A DNA stretch of 58,246 bases from CAYZIB01 sp964478425 (GCA_964478425.1 CAYZIB010000007.1:1-58246); one strand, 5' to 3'. Positions 34,588 to 42,965 are shown, counted from the first letter of the stretch. Program-made: numbers and translations. Notes: generated by a model from the sequence alone, not told the origin.

Positions 34588-37260
34588 TTAATTAAATAAT
34601 GTTTGGAACCAATTACTATAAGGATTATTTATATAATCAATTCCTACATAAGAATAATCTTGAAATTGTCTTTTTGCTATTTCGATAGTTTTATTAAATG
34701 TTTCTAAAGAATTAGCGTTTGTATATTCAAAATTATCAATATAACAATTTAAAATGAATAATTGATTTTCATCGCTTGTATATTTTTCATAGATTTCTCC
34801 AAAGAATGTTTCAATTGTTGATTTAACATTGATTTTTTTACCATCATCATTTGTTTTAGTTGCTGGTAAGTTTTCGATACCTGTTGAATAATCTTTTTCT
34901 CTTAAATAAATTTCAATTTGATTTGCACTTGGATAATCATTATTACTATAAGCGTTTAATGAATCTTGTCTTCCTTCATATGTGATTTCACTATATGTTT
35001 TTTTACTATCCATACTTTCTGTATAATTAGCAGAAGTATTTAATGTTTGTTCTGTAACAAAAATTAAATGGAATCCGAATGAAGAAATTAATAAGTCATC
35101 ATAAGATGTAACATTTCCTTTTTCACTATCAACATAAGCATTATATTTTCCTAATGTTTCAGCTTCTAAATCTAAATTCATATTAGCAAGTTCAACTACT
35201 CTACTAGCAAATTTAGAATCATAACTTAATACGCTTGTATTTGTTATTTCACCTAATGATTCTTTTTTAAGTTTTAAACCTAATTTATGGAATTTAGACC
35301 ATTCATCATTAGAATAGCGGTTAGAACTATTATATGAATTTATAATATAATCTAATGTTGAATCATAGCTTGATACTACTTCAGATTCACCATTTGATGT
35401 TAAGTTATTATATACTTTAGTCATTAATTCAACTATTGCTTCTTTGAATTTTTCTTGTGATGCTTCATCTAATGTTTCTAGGAATTTTTCTGGATCGTAT
35501 GTTGAATCAGAATCTTCATAGTCGATATAAATTAAGAAATGGAAACAATTAATACTAAAAGTATTGTTATATAAATCTTTTGTAACATTTTCAAATTTCT
35601 CATAAACATTATCTAATAATTCATAATCTTTTAATAATAATTCAAGAGCACGATTTGTTTGGTAATAGTTATCTAAAATTTCTTGTTTAGAGTTTTGATT
35701 GAAATAAAATTTATAAAAATCTTTTTCAGTTGTTGTACTTGGAATACCAATTGATGCATAATTTCCATTTTTATAATTAGAAATTATTGTTTCTAAATCT
35801 GATTTATATTGTTTTTTCTCAGTTTCAGTAACTTCATTAAAGTATTTAGAATCTTTTAAAATTTTATTTGCTAATACATCATAAGCAGTAGTTGCTCCAT
35901 AAGCATTTTCAAGTTTATTATAAAATTCTAAAACAGAAATTGTTTTATCATTTACTTTACAAATGTTTTCAGTACTTGTTGCTTTTGAACGATTAAAGAA
36001 TGTATTAAGTGTTGAATATGCTAATTCTAAATATGGATCATATATAGTAATATCAGCATTATCTTTTAAGTATTCGTTTACTTTTTCATTTATATAAGTA
36101 GTAGTTAATTTAGATATTCTATATTTTTGTAAAATTAATGTATTTAAATCAGGATATTCAGCTAATTTTTCTTCATATGTTTTAGTTAATGTATCTTCTA
36201 ATTTGAAAATTACATAATAATTTGATGAATATGATAATGAATTTTCATTGAAGTATTTATTATCTTTACAGCTTAATTCATCTGTTATATAACTTTGAAC
36301 ATTAGAATTTAATGCACTAAATTCAGTTTTTGAATATGTTAATATTTCTTCATTATTATTTAATAAATAAGAAATAGCATCTTCAAGTGAATTTTGTGAT
36401 TGATATTTAATAGTAGTACGATATTCACCATAAAAATTGTTATATAATTTCACAAAATTTTCTAAAGTTTCTAAATTTGAATTACCGTATAAATTTTCTG
36501 TTGCCTTTTTGTATTCATCTAAACTTGAAAATTTAATTAAAATTAATTTATTTTCAGTAGAATTTTTTAAATTACTATCAAAATATGTTTCATAATCTTC
36601 AGATTCATCAAAATAATTTGTATTATCTTCATCTTTTATATCTTCTGTTAATGATCTTTCAGCAATATTGTATTTTGCTCTTTCAATGAAAAATTCTGTT
36701 AATAAACTAGATTTTTCAGCAGCTTCTACAATTGTTTCTTCATTTTTGTTGAATGATAAAACAATACCTTCATTAAATAATGAATCAATATATTTTTGCT
36801 CTAAAGATTCTTTTTGAAAGTCAGCTAGGCTATTAATTTTTTCTTCGCTTGTTAAAGTGTAACAAGCATAATTAATATTTTTCTTAAATAAATCTTTTAA
36901 GTATTCTTGCTCAGTTTGATTTTCTTCTAAATCATAATAAGTAGAGCCATTAATTTTTCCTTCATAAATATCTTTTACATTTTGAATTTCATCTTTTAAG
37001 GCAATTTCAAGAATCATTTCATTTAAAAAAGATAATGAAGTAAATCCAGAACTAGTACGCGATAATTTTAATGCGTCATATAATTCTTTTTCAGTTACTT
37101 GGTATAAAACATTGTTTTTCGTAGCTTGTAAATATACATTATTATCAGTTAAATTACCGTAAGGGGTATTTTTACTTATTTTTGTAGATTTACAACCAAA
37201 TAAACATGTTAAACCAATAACAAGTGCTAATGTCATTAGCGGTTTTAAATATCTTTTCAT
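34588..37260 (-). CDS. Giant lipoprotein, distantly PrsA/parvulin-like (paralogue B)
   Basis: 890 residues, first gene of a two-gene operon, with the 31561 gene 15 bases downstream. Signal peptide with lipobox LFGC, Cys at residue 23. Blocks shared with paralogue A in the same order: TEKELYDALKLSR, NKLILIKFSS, YYVIFKLED, ISVLEFYNKLENAYG, YDVLANKILKDSKYFNEVTE, GIPSTTTEKDFYKFYF, LIFVTEQTLNTS and NNPYSNW. Chaperone-arm and parvulin-like character is weak, so PpiC assignment is tentative. AAAGGAGC precedes the start; a -10 TATAAT lies around 37290 on the minus strand. Anchored on the outer face of the membrane. Confidence 0.7.
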   Translation of the reverse strand: MKRYLKPLMTLALVIGLTCLFGCKSTKISKNTPYGNLTDNNVYLQATKNNVLYQVTEKELYDALKLSRTSSGFTSLSFLNEMILEIALKDEIQNVKDIYEGKINGSTYYDLEENQTEQEYLKDLFKKNINYACYTLTSEEKINSLADFQKESLEQKYIDSLFNEGIVLSFNKNEETIVEAAEKSSLLTEFFIERAKYNIAERSLTEDIKDEDNTNYFDESEDYETYFDSNLKNSTENKLILIKFSSLDEYKKATENLYGNSNLETLENFVKLYNNFYGEYRTTIKYQSQNSLEDAISYLLNNNEEILTYSKTEFSALNSNVQSYITDELSCKDNKYFNENSLSYSSNYYVIFKLEDTLTKTYEEKLAEYPDLNTLILQKYRISKLTTTYINEKVNEYLKDNADITIYDPYLELAYSTLNTFFNRSKATSTENICKVNDKTISVLEFYNKLENAYGATTAYDVLANKILKDSKYFNEVTETEKKQYKSDLETIISNYKNGNYASIGIPSTTTEKDFYKFYFNQNSKQEILDNYYQTNRALELLLKDYELLDNVYEKFENVTKDLYNNTFSINCFHFLIYIDYEDSDSTYDPEKFLETLDEASQEKFKEAIVELMTKVYNNLTSNGESEVVSSYDSTLDYIINSYNSSNRYSNDEWSKFHKLGLKLKKESLGEITNTSVLSYDSKFASRVVELANMNLDLEAETLGKYNAYVDSEKGNVTSYDDLLISSFGFHLIFVTEQTLNTSANYTESMDSKKTYSEITYEGRQDSLNAYSNNDYPSANQIEIYLREKDYSTGIENLPATKTNDDGKKINVKSTIETFFGEIYEKYTSDENQLFILNCYIDNFEYTNANSLETFNKTIEIAKRQFQDYSYVGIDYINNPYSNWFQTLFN

Positions 37261-37402
37261 AATATTGCTCCTTTGTTATATATAATTTAACATTATATAT
37301 ATTATCATGTATAGACATTTAAAACAATTAAAAAAAATAAAAAAATGTGTGAAATAATGTGAAAAATAGGCATTTGTAATAAATTAAAATAAATAATTTG
37401 AA

Positions 37403-37408
37403 TATTAT
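37403..37408 (+). promoter_or_regulatory. Probable -10 of the YjcZ-like gene
   Basis: TATTAT at 37403-37408 in a TTTGAATATTAT context, 20 bases before the ATG at 37428. No clear -35; low confidence. Confidence 0.35.
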
Positions 37409-37427
37409 AAAGCAAGGAGGTATAAAA

Positions 37428-37523
37428 ATGAAAAATAATAATCAATCTTCTGGTGCTTATGCATTAATACTTGTATTATTTATTTTAATAGTAATTATTG
37501 GTGCTGCATGGTTTACTAATTAA
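37428..37523 (+). CDS. YjcZ-like 31-residue membrane peptide
   Basis: 31 residues, so below usual gene-finding limits. A very strong AAGGAGG site lies seven bases before the ATG and a clear terminator follows the stop, so it is a genuine gene. After a polar Asn/Ser-rich start it reads GAYALILVLFILIVIIGAAWF, one membrane helix. This is close to the YjcZ family of tiny Bacillus proteins (consensus FALIVVLFILLIIVGA), often annotated as sporulation-linked. The molecular role is unknown. No other spore gene stands beside it. Confidence 0.75.
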   Translation: MKNNNQSSGAYALILVLFILIVIIGAAWFTN

Positions 37524-37546
37524 AAACAACTTTTTGTTGTTTTTTA
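37523..37546 (+). terminator. Terminator of the YjcZ-like gene
   Basis: AAAACAAC (37523-37530), loop of five T, GTTGTTTT (37536-37543), T-run. Confidence 0.8.
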
Positions 37547-37611
37547 TTTTATTTACGCTATTTTTTGTTTAAAATATAATTTATAAAAATGATTGGAAAA
37601 ATAAAAAAATG

Positions 37612-37620
37612 TGGTATAAT
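37612..37620 (+). promoter_or_regulatory. Extended -10 promoter of walJ-rlmH
   Basis: TG-G-TATAAT at 37612-37620; transcript start near 37626 next to the ribosome site GAGG, ATG at 37639. Confidence 0.55.
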
Positions 37621-37638
37621 TATTTTTGAGGTTGTTAT

Positions 37639-38424
37639 ATGAAAATTAGTGTGTTAGGTAGTGGATCAAAAGGTAATTCCACAATAATTGATTTTGATGG
37701 ATATAAAATTGTAATTGATATTGGTTTTTCTTATAAAGCATTTTTAGAAAAAAGCAAATTATTAAATTATGAAATTAATGATATTAAAAATTTGTTTATT
37801 ACCCATGAACATAGTGATCATATTTTAGGGGTAAAAACATTTTTAAGTAAAAATAAATCATGTATATTAAATACTAGCTTAGGAACATTTAAATATCTTT
37901 TAAATCATGAATTTATAAATGAAATTCCAAATGAGTGTATTTTAAAATATATGGAAAAAGTTACATTTGGTAATTTTAGTGTTATTCCTTTTTTTATTTC
38001 TCATGATGCAAATGAACCTATGGGATACATGTTTTACTATGAAAATAAAAAAATTGTTTATTTAACAGATTGTGGTTATGTAAGCTATGATTTATTAGAA
38101 TTATTAAAGGGTGCTGATTGTTATATTTTCGAGGCTAATCATGATCCTGAACTTTTATTATTAAGTAATAGACCATTTTATTTAAAACAAAGAATATTAG
38201 GTGATAGAGGACATTTATCTAATCAAGATAGTGCGATTGTTTTGTCTAAACTCATTACAGATAATACAAAAGAAATAATTTTAGCGCATTTATCACAAGA
38301 ATGTAATACCGAAGATATTTGTATTAATACTTTTTTAGATACATTTAAGCATTATAATATTGATATAAAAAATATTAATATTAGATTGGCTAATCAATTT
38401 AATCCGGTTGAGGTTATTTTATGA
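37639..38424 (+). CDS. walJ: WalJ/YycJ metallo-beta-lactamase fold hydrolase
   Basis: 261 residues. SVLGSGSKGNSTIIDF opens the domain; THEHSDH is the metal motif HxHxDH, with further ligands in FFISHDANEP, LTDCGY and EANHD. The WalJ family sits near the WalRK cell-wall regulators and rlmH in Firmicutes; here only the walJ-rlmH part is kept, with no walRK in the window. A 5'-3' exonuclease activity has been reported for family members. Overlaps rlmH by 4 bases (ATGA). Confidence 0.93.
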   Translation: MKISVLGSGSKGNSTIIDFDGYKIVIDIGFSYKAFLEKSKLLNYEINDIKNLFITHEHSDHILGVKTFLSKNKSCILNTSLGTFKYLLNHEFINEIPNECILKYMEKVTFGNFSVIPFFISHDANEPMGYMFYYENKKIVYLTDCGYVSYDLLELLKGADCYIFEANHDPELLLLSNRPFYLKQRILGDRGHLSNQDSAIVLSKLITDNTKEIILAHLSQECNTEDICINTFLDTFKHYNIDIKNINIRLANQFNPVEVIL

Positions 38425-38897
38425 GAATAGTAGCAGTTGGAAGTATAAAAGATAAAGAAACATCGTTTTTAATTAATAATTATAAAAAAATGATATCAAA
38501 ATATACGGATATAGAAATTATTGAAGTTAAAGATGAATTAATTAAAAACGAAAATAAATTAAGTAAAAAAGATATAGAAGAAATATTAAATAAAGAAGCA
38601 AATAATATTTTAAAAAATATTAATGGATATTATGTTATTACTCTTGAAATTGAAGGTAATGAATTAGACAGTATTGAATTTAAAGAAAAATTAGTTAAAA
38701 TAGAAACTTATCAAAATAAAAAAATATGTTTTGTTATAGGTGGAAGTTACGGTTTAGCAAATAAAATTAAAGAAAAAAGTGATTATAAACTTTCTTTTTC
38801 AAAAATGACTTTTCCGCATAATTTAATGAGAATTATATTATTAGAACAAATTTTTAGAGCATATAAAATTAGAAATAATGAAACATATCATAAATAA
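38421..38897 (+). CDS. rlmH: RlmH, 23S rRNA pseudouridine-1915 N3-methyltransferase
   Basis: 158 residues, SPOUT fold with C-terminal trefoil knot. MRIVAVGSIKDK, FVIGGSYGLANKIKEKSDYKLSFSKMTFPHNLMRIILLEQIFRAYKIRNNETYHK is diagnostic (SAM-binding GGSYG and the invariant YHK end). It methylates pseudouridine 1915 in helix 69 of 23S rRNA after subunit joining. Coupled to walJ by an ATGA overlap. Confidence 0.97.
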   Translation: MRIVAVGSIKDKETSFLINNYKKMISKYTDIEIIEVKDELIKNENKLSKKDIEEILNKEANNILKNINGYYVITLEIEGNELDSIEFKEKLVKIETYQNKKICFVIGGSYGLANKIKEKSDYKLSFSKMTFPHNLMRIILLEQIFRAYKIRNNETYHK

Positions 38898-38908
38898 AAA
38901 AATAAAAA

Positions 38909-38950
38909 TTAGCACTTTCATATTGACAGTGCTAATTTTTTTGATATAAT
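38909..38950 (+). promoter_or_regulatory. CIRCE (HrcA operator) overlapping the htpG promoter
   Basis: TTAGCACTT (38909-38917), nine bases, CAGTGCTAA (38927-38935). This matches CIRCE (TTAGCACTC-N9-GAGTGCTAA) except the innermost pair. The -35 TTGACA (38923-38928) lies inside the operator, spaced 16 bases from TATAAT (38945-38950), itself part of an extended TG-A-TATAAT. HrcA binding would cover the -35. The same hairpin with its T-run could also end the rlmH transcript. Confidence 0.88.
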
Positions 38951-38971
38951 TATGGCATAGGAGGAAAAATT

Positions 38972-40885
38972 ATGGAAGAAACAAAAGAATTTAAAACCGA
39001 AACAAAGCGTTTGCTTGATTTAATGATTAATTCTATTTATACAAACAAAGAAATATTTTTAAGAGAGCTTATTTCAAATGCATCTGATGCAACTGATAAG
39101 TATTATTATTTAACTTTAGTAGATAAAAATATCGAATCAAATGATACTTATCAAATTTTAATTGAAGTAGATAAAGATTTAAGAACAATCCAAATTACTG
39201 ATGAAGGAATTGGTATGACTTATGATGAGGTTGTTAATAATTTAGGTACAGTAGCAAAAAGTGGTTCATTAGAATTTTTAAATAATTTAAGTAAAGTAGA
39301 TGAAGATAAAAAACAAAATTTAGATATAATCGGGCAATTTGGAGTTGGATTTTATTCGGCATTTATGGTCGCTGAAAAAGTTGTAGTTGAAACAAAATCT
39401 CCGAACTCTGAAAAAGGATATAGATTTGAATCGCTTGGTCTTGATACATATAATATTTCTGAAATTGAAAAGAGTAATCATGGAACAAAAATAACATTAT
39501 ATTTAAGAAAAAATACTGAAGATGACGATTATGATGTATTTTTAAATGAATATCATTTATCAAATTTAGTAAAAAAATATTCAGATTATATCAGATATCC
39601 TATTAAAATGTATTTAGAAAAAGAAGTAGAAGTTAAAGGTGAAAATGACGAAGTAAAATATGAAAAAGAAATTGAATTAGAAACTTTAAATTCTATGATT
39701 CCATTATGGAAGAAAAATAAAAGTGAAGTAAAAGATGAAGATTTAAATGAATTTTATAAAAATAAATTTAATGATTATCAAGATCCATTAATTAATATGT
39801 TTATTAAAGTAGAAGGTAATCAAACATATAATTCATTATTATTTATTCCTAAAGAGCCTGCTTATAATTTGTATTCTGAAAAGTATGAAAAAGGATTACA
39901 ATTATATACTAAAGGTGTATTCATCATGGATAAATGTAAGGAATTAATTCCTGATTATTTAAGATTTGTAAGAGGATTAGTTGATTCAAGTGATTTATCA
40001 CTTAATATTTCTAGAGAAATATTACAACATGATCGTCAATTACAAAAAATCGCATCTAATATTGAAAAGAAAATTTTAAATGAATTACAAAGATTATTAA
40101 AAAATGAAAAAGAAAAATATCTTGAATTTTATAAATCATATGGAATTAATTTAAAATATGGTGTTTATGATAATTTTGGAGAAAAGAAAGATTTATTAAA
40201 AGATTTATTATTATTTAATACATTAAATGAAGAAAATATGGTTTCATTTAAAGAAATAGTAAGTAAAATGCCTGAAAATCAAAAAGAAATTTATTATGCA
40301 TCAGGAAAAAATAAGCAACAAGTATTAGCTTTACCTCAATTAGATTTACTTAAAAAGCAAGGATTTGATTGTTTAATTTTAACAGATGATGTTGATGAAT
40401 TTATGATGAATGTTTTAAGAGAATATGATGGTAAACAAATAAAATCAATTAATCAAGGAGATTTAAATTTAATTTCTGAAGAAGAAAAAAATGAAATTAA
40501 AGAAATAAGAGAAACAAAAAAACCATTAATTGATAAATTAAAAGAATTATTAAAAGATGATGTTAATGACGTAGTTATTTCAGAAAGATTAATAGATAGT
40601 CCTGTTTGTCTTGTAAGTGGAGAAGGTATTTCTTTTGAAATGGAAAAAGTATTAGCTCAAATGCCAAATAATAATGATTTAAAAGCTAATAGAATCTTAG
40701 AATTAAATTGTCATCATGATTTGTTTAAAGCAATAGAAAAAGTTTATGAATTAGATGAAAATAAATTAAAAGATTATGCAGATATCTTATATAATCAAGC
40801 ATTATTAATAGAAGGATTACCTTTAAAAGATCCAGTTGAATTTTCTAATAAAATGGTAAAATTGATGATAGATTCTGTAAAATAG
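38972..40885 (+). CDS. htpG: HtpG, Hsp90 chaperone
   Basis: 637 residues. N-terminal GHKL ATPase: RELISNASDATDK (catalytic Glu and Mg-binding Asn), DEGIGMT, and lid plus GQFGVGFYSAFMVA. Middle domain with SRELxQ-like NISREILQHDRQL, the conserved Arg loop; C-terminal dimerisation domain from about residue 500. Full length for bacterial HtpG. AGGAGG lies just before ATG 38972. The CIRCE element upstream suggests HrcA-dependent heat-shock control, unlike B. subtilis htpG, which is not HrcA-controlled. Confidence 0.97.
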   Translation: MEETKEFKTETKRLLDLMINSIYTNKEIFLRELISNASDATDKYYYLTLVDKNIESNDTYQILIEVDKDLRTIQITDEGIGMTYDEVVNNLGTVAKSGSLEFLNNLSKVDEDKKQNLDIIGQFGVGFYSAFMVAEKVVVETKSPNSEKGYRFESLGLDTYNISEIEKSNHGTKITLYLRKNTEDDDYDVFLNEYHLSNLVKKYSDYIRYPIKMYLEKEVEVKGENDEVKYEKEIELETLNSMIPLWKKNKSEVKDEDLNEFYKNKFNDYQDPLINMFIKVEGNQTYNSLLFIPKEPAYNLYSEKYEKGLQLYTKGVFIMDKCKELIPDYLRFVRGLVDSSDLSLNISREILQHDRQLQKIASNIEKKILNELQRLLKNEKEKYLEFYKSYGINLKYGVYDNFGEKKDLLKDLLLFNTLNEENMVSFKEIVSKMPENQKEIYYASGKNKQQVLALPQLDLLKKQGFDCLILTDDVDEFMMNVLREYDGKQIKSINQGDLNLISEEEKNEIKEIRETKKPLIDKLKELLKDDVNDVVISERLIDSPVCLVSGEGISFEMEKVLAQMPNNNDLKANRILELNCHHDLFKAIEKVYELDENKLKDYADILYNQALLIEGLPLKDPVEFSNKMVKLMIDSVK

Positions 40886-40907
40886 CCTATTTTGGGCTAT
40901 TTTTTTT
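40881..40907 (+). terminator. Terminator of htpG
   Basis: AATAGCC (40881-40887) pairs with GGCTATT (40895-40901), followed by a T-run to 40907. Confidence 0.85.
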
Positions 40908-40916
40908 ATTTTAAAG

Positions 40917-40925
40917 TGATATAAT
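40917..40925 (+). promoter_or_regulatory. Extended -10 promoter of the thiT transcript
   Basis: TG-A-TATAAT at 40917-40925, ten bases after the htpG terminator; the transcript would start near 40932 at the beginning of the TPP aptamer. Confidence 0.65.
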
Positions 40926-40932
40926 TATAAAT

Positions 40933-41056
40933 GCGGAGCTAAGGCTGAGAGGTTATTAAGTTAACGACGCATTACCTGATCTAGATAATACTAGCGGAGG
41001 GAAAATCGTTTTTTTGGCTTGCTCCTAAAAACATTTTTAGTTTTAAGGAGGAAAAT
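40933..41056 (+). promoter_or_regulatory. TPP riboswitch (THI box) with likely translational control
   Basis: The conserved THI-box segments are CTGAGAGG (from 40945), ACCTGATCTAGATAATACTAGCGGAGGGA (40974-41002, given here only as positions of the ACCTGATCT and GCGGAGGGA blocks in meaning: ACCTGATCT and GCGGAGGGA). After the aptamer, CTCCT (41022-41026) can pair with AGGAG (41046-41050), the thiT ribosome site, while GCTCC (41021-41025) can instead pair with GGAGC at 40935-40939 in the aptamer. TPP binding would free CTCCT to hide the ribosome site. There is no T-run terminator. Mechanism is inferred from pairing. Confidence 0.93.
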
Positions 41057-41644
41057 ATGAAAAAAGTGTTTAATTTAAGATGCATGAGTGAAATTGCAAT
41101 TTTTGCGGCAATTGGATTTGTGCTAGATTTTTTGCAAGGAGTAATATCTGACATTATTCCATTTTTTCCACAAGGTGGATCAATTGGAATAGCTATGATA
41201 GCTGTATTTATTATGGCTTATAGAAATGGATTTCTTGCAGGATTTTTGACAGGGTTATTAATGGGAATATTAGATTTAATGGATGGATTTTATGCAATTA
41301 GTGATACATGGTATAAAGTAATAATGCAAGTTGGTTTTGATTATATAATTTCATATGCTATGTGTGGATTTGCTGGTCTTCTAAAAGGATTTCTTAATAA
41401 AAACAAAGATAATAATTTAAAAGCTATATTAATAATATCTTTAGGATGTTTTATTGGAGCATTTTTAAAATTTATGTGTCATTTTTTATCAGGAGTTATA
41501 TTTTTTCCAAGCAAAAGTGAAAATAAATATATATTCTCTTTAATATATAATGGGTCTTTTATGCTTCCAAGCTTTATTTTGACAACAATTATTTTAGTTT
41601 TGGTTTTTATAAAACAAAAAAAATTTTTTGAAAGTGAGTTTTAA
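41057..41644 (+). CDS. thiT: ThiT, thiamine ECF transporter substrate-binding subunit
   Basis: 195 residues with six membrane helices. EIAIFAAIGFVLDFL near the N terminus, PQGGSIGIAMIAVFIMAYRNGFLAGFLTGLLMGILDLMDGFYAI, and YAMCGFAGLLKG match ThiT/YuaJ, an S component that works with a shared ECF energising module (absent from this window). It imports thiamine. The TPP riboswitch in the leader confirms the substrate. AAGGAGG before ATG 41057. Confidence 0.95.
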   Translation: MKKVFNLRCMSEIAIFAAIGFVLDFLQGVISDIIPFFPQGGSIGIAMIAVFIMAYRNGFLAGFLTGLLMGILDLMDGFYAISDTWYKVIMQVGFDYIISYAMCGFAGLLKGFLNKNKDNNLKAILIISLGCFIGAFLKFMCHFLSGVIFFPSKSENKYIFSLIYNGSFMLPSFILTTIILVLVFIKQKKFFESEF

Positions 41645-41645
41645 C

Positions 41646-41849
41646 ATGAAAAAAGGTATATTAATAATATTTGTTTCTATAATGAATATTTTATATAGCT
41701 TTGCTAGATTAATTATGTCATTCGATTTAATCACTTATGAAAATAATGGAGGATACAGTATTAAACTTAATAGTGATTATTTAGTTTGGTTTATTACTTT
41801 TATATTTGTTTTAATTATAGGAATAAAAATAAAAAAAGAAGAAAAGTAG
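41646..41849 (+). CDS. Small two-helix membrane protein
   Basis: 67 residues from ATG 41646, with AGTGAG in the end of thiT; the stop of thiT is one base before. Helices at about residues 4-24 and 44-62, separated by a short polar loop, with a charged KIKKEEK tail. Family not recognised. Cotranscribed with thiT and so presumably also under TPP control, but a role in thiamine transport is only suggested by position. Confidence 0.65.
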   Translation: MKKGILIIFVSIMNILYSFARLIMSFDLITYENNGGYSIKLNSDYLVWFITFIFVLIIGIKIKKEEK

Positions 41850-41857
41850 TTTAATAT

Positions 41858-41884
41858 AAAAAGGAATATAATTTCCTTTTTTTT
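41858..41884 (+). terminator. Terminator of the thiT transcript
   Basis: AAAAAGGAA (41858-41866) pairs with TTCCTTTTT (41873-41881), T-run to 41884; the next promoter starts seven bases on. Confidence 0.8.
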
Positions 41885-41890
41885 AAAATA

Positions 41891-41899
41891 TGGTATAAT
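41891..41899 (+). promoter_or_regulatory. Extended -10 promoter of mscL
   Basis: TG-G-TATAAT at 41891-41899. The expected start (about 41906) coincides with an ATG that would be leaderless; the GGAGG just after favours the ATG at 41924. Confidence 0.55.
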
Positions 41900-41923
41900 T
41901 ATTTTATGGAGGAATATCATATT

Positions 41924-42427
41924 ATGAAAGATCGTAAGAAAAAAGCAAAAAAGAATATTAAGAATTTTACTGATGGCTATAAAAGTTTTATTACAAAAGG
42001 TAATATAATTGATTTAGCAGTTGGGGTTGTTATTGGTTCTGCTTTTACTGCTATAGTTAATTCTTTAGTATCAAATATTATTACTCCTTTAATTTCTATT
42101 TTAACTAAAAACGAACAAATAAACGGTTTAAAAGTAATTATTGAAGGTGTAGAAATTACATATGGCGTTTTTTTAGAATCAGTTATTAATTTTTTTATAA
42201 TTTCATTTGTGATTTATTTTGTAGTTTTTTATGTAATTAGAAGAAGAAAGACTTTAGCTGATTTTGAAAAACAAGAGCAAGAAGAACTAAAAAAGGAAGA
42301 AGAAGCAAAAAAACTTTTAGAAGAAGAAGCCAAGGCTTTAGAAGTTCCTGAAAGTATGGAAGTTGTTTTACTAAAAGAAATAAAAGAATTATTAGAAAGA
42401 AGAATTGATGATGAAAAAAAGAATTGA
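41924..42427 (+). CDS. mscL: Large-conductance mechanosensitive channel MscL
   Basis: 167 residues from ATG 41924, 11 bases after GGAGG; the ATG at 41906 precedes that site. FITKGNIIDLAVGVVIGSAFTAIVNSLVSNIITPL is the pore helix TM1, and FLESVINFFIISFVIYFVVFYVIRR is TM2. The cytoplasmic tail is longer than usual (family about 125-150 residues), Lys/Glu-rich and coiled-coil-like. MscL opens on membrane tension during osmotic downshock. Overlaps the next gene. Confidence 0.95.
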   Translation: MKDRKKKAKKNIKNFTDGYKSFITKGNIIDLAVGVVIGSAFTAIVNSLVSNIITPLISILTKNEQINGLKVIIEGVEITYGVFLESVINFFIISFVIYFVVFYVIRRRKTLADFEKQEQEELKKEEEAKKLLEEEAKALEVPESMEVVLLKEIKELLERRIDDEKKN

Positions 42428-42965
42428 TGTTGGATTACTTATTATAAGTATATTTACATTTTTATTTGGATTGATGTTTGTTGTTGTTGATGCATATAAA
42501 ATTAATAAAGTTATTTTTGGTATTATAGGTATAATATTAGTTATTACTGCAATTCCTGGTTTTTTAGTACCAGTTAGCGAATCTAAAGAAAATAAAGTAA
42601 CATTTATAAACTCGATTATTTTATTTATAAGTGGTATTTTAATGTTGTTTGATCATAGTAGTGTTTTAAATATTATTTGTGCTATTATATTTATTGTAAT
42701 ACCACTTATAAATTTATTTTATGCTCTTGATAAGAAAAAAAGATTTTTAAATGATTTACCAAAATATATAATAGGAATTTTAGTTTTAATATTATCTATT
42801 GATGGAGTTTTAAATATTATTTATACTATTATAGGTATAATATTAATTATTATTAGTTTGATTATTTTTTGTGGTTCATTTTTAGATAATAAAATAATTA
42901 TTATTAAGAAAAATCATCATAATAAAGATGATATTATAGATGGTAAAGCAGAGGAAGTTAAATAA
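42411..42965 (+). CDS. Multi-helix membrane protein (HdeD/DUF308-like)
   Basis: 184 residues from ATG 42411 (or 185 from 42408; TTG-ATG-ATG run). Five or six membrane helices in paired, short-loop arrangement (LLIISIFTFLFGLMFVVV, KVIFGIIGIILVITAI, FINSIILFISGILMLF, YIIGILVLILSIDGVLNI) resembling HdeD/DUF308 proteins; the assignment is by pattern only. The C-terminal tail is Lys/His/Asp-rich and cytosolic. It overlaps mscL by 17 bases, so translation is coupled and the only weak ribosome site is AGAAAGAAG. Confidence 0.65.
   Translation: MKKRIDVGLLIISIFTFLFGLMFVVVDAYKINKVIFGIIGIILVITAIPGFLVPVSESKENKVTFINSIILFISGILMLFDHSSVLNIICAIIFIVIPLINLFYALDKKKRFLNDLPKYIIGILVLILSIDGVLNIIYTIIGIILIIISLIIFCGSFLDNKIIIIKKNHHNKDDIIDGKAEEVK

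Noticed and set aside
37261..37427. Additional gene or RNA between the lipoprotein operon and the YjcZ-like gene
   Set aside because: Only AT-rich promoter DNA for two divergent transcripts is seen.
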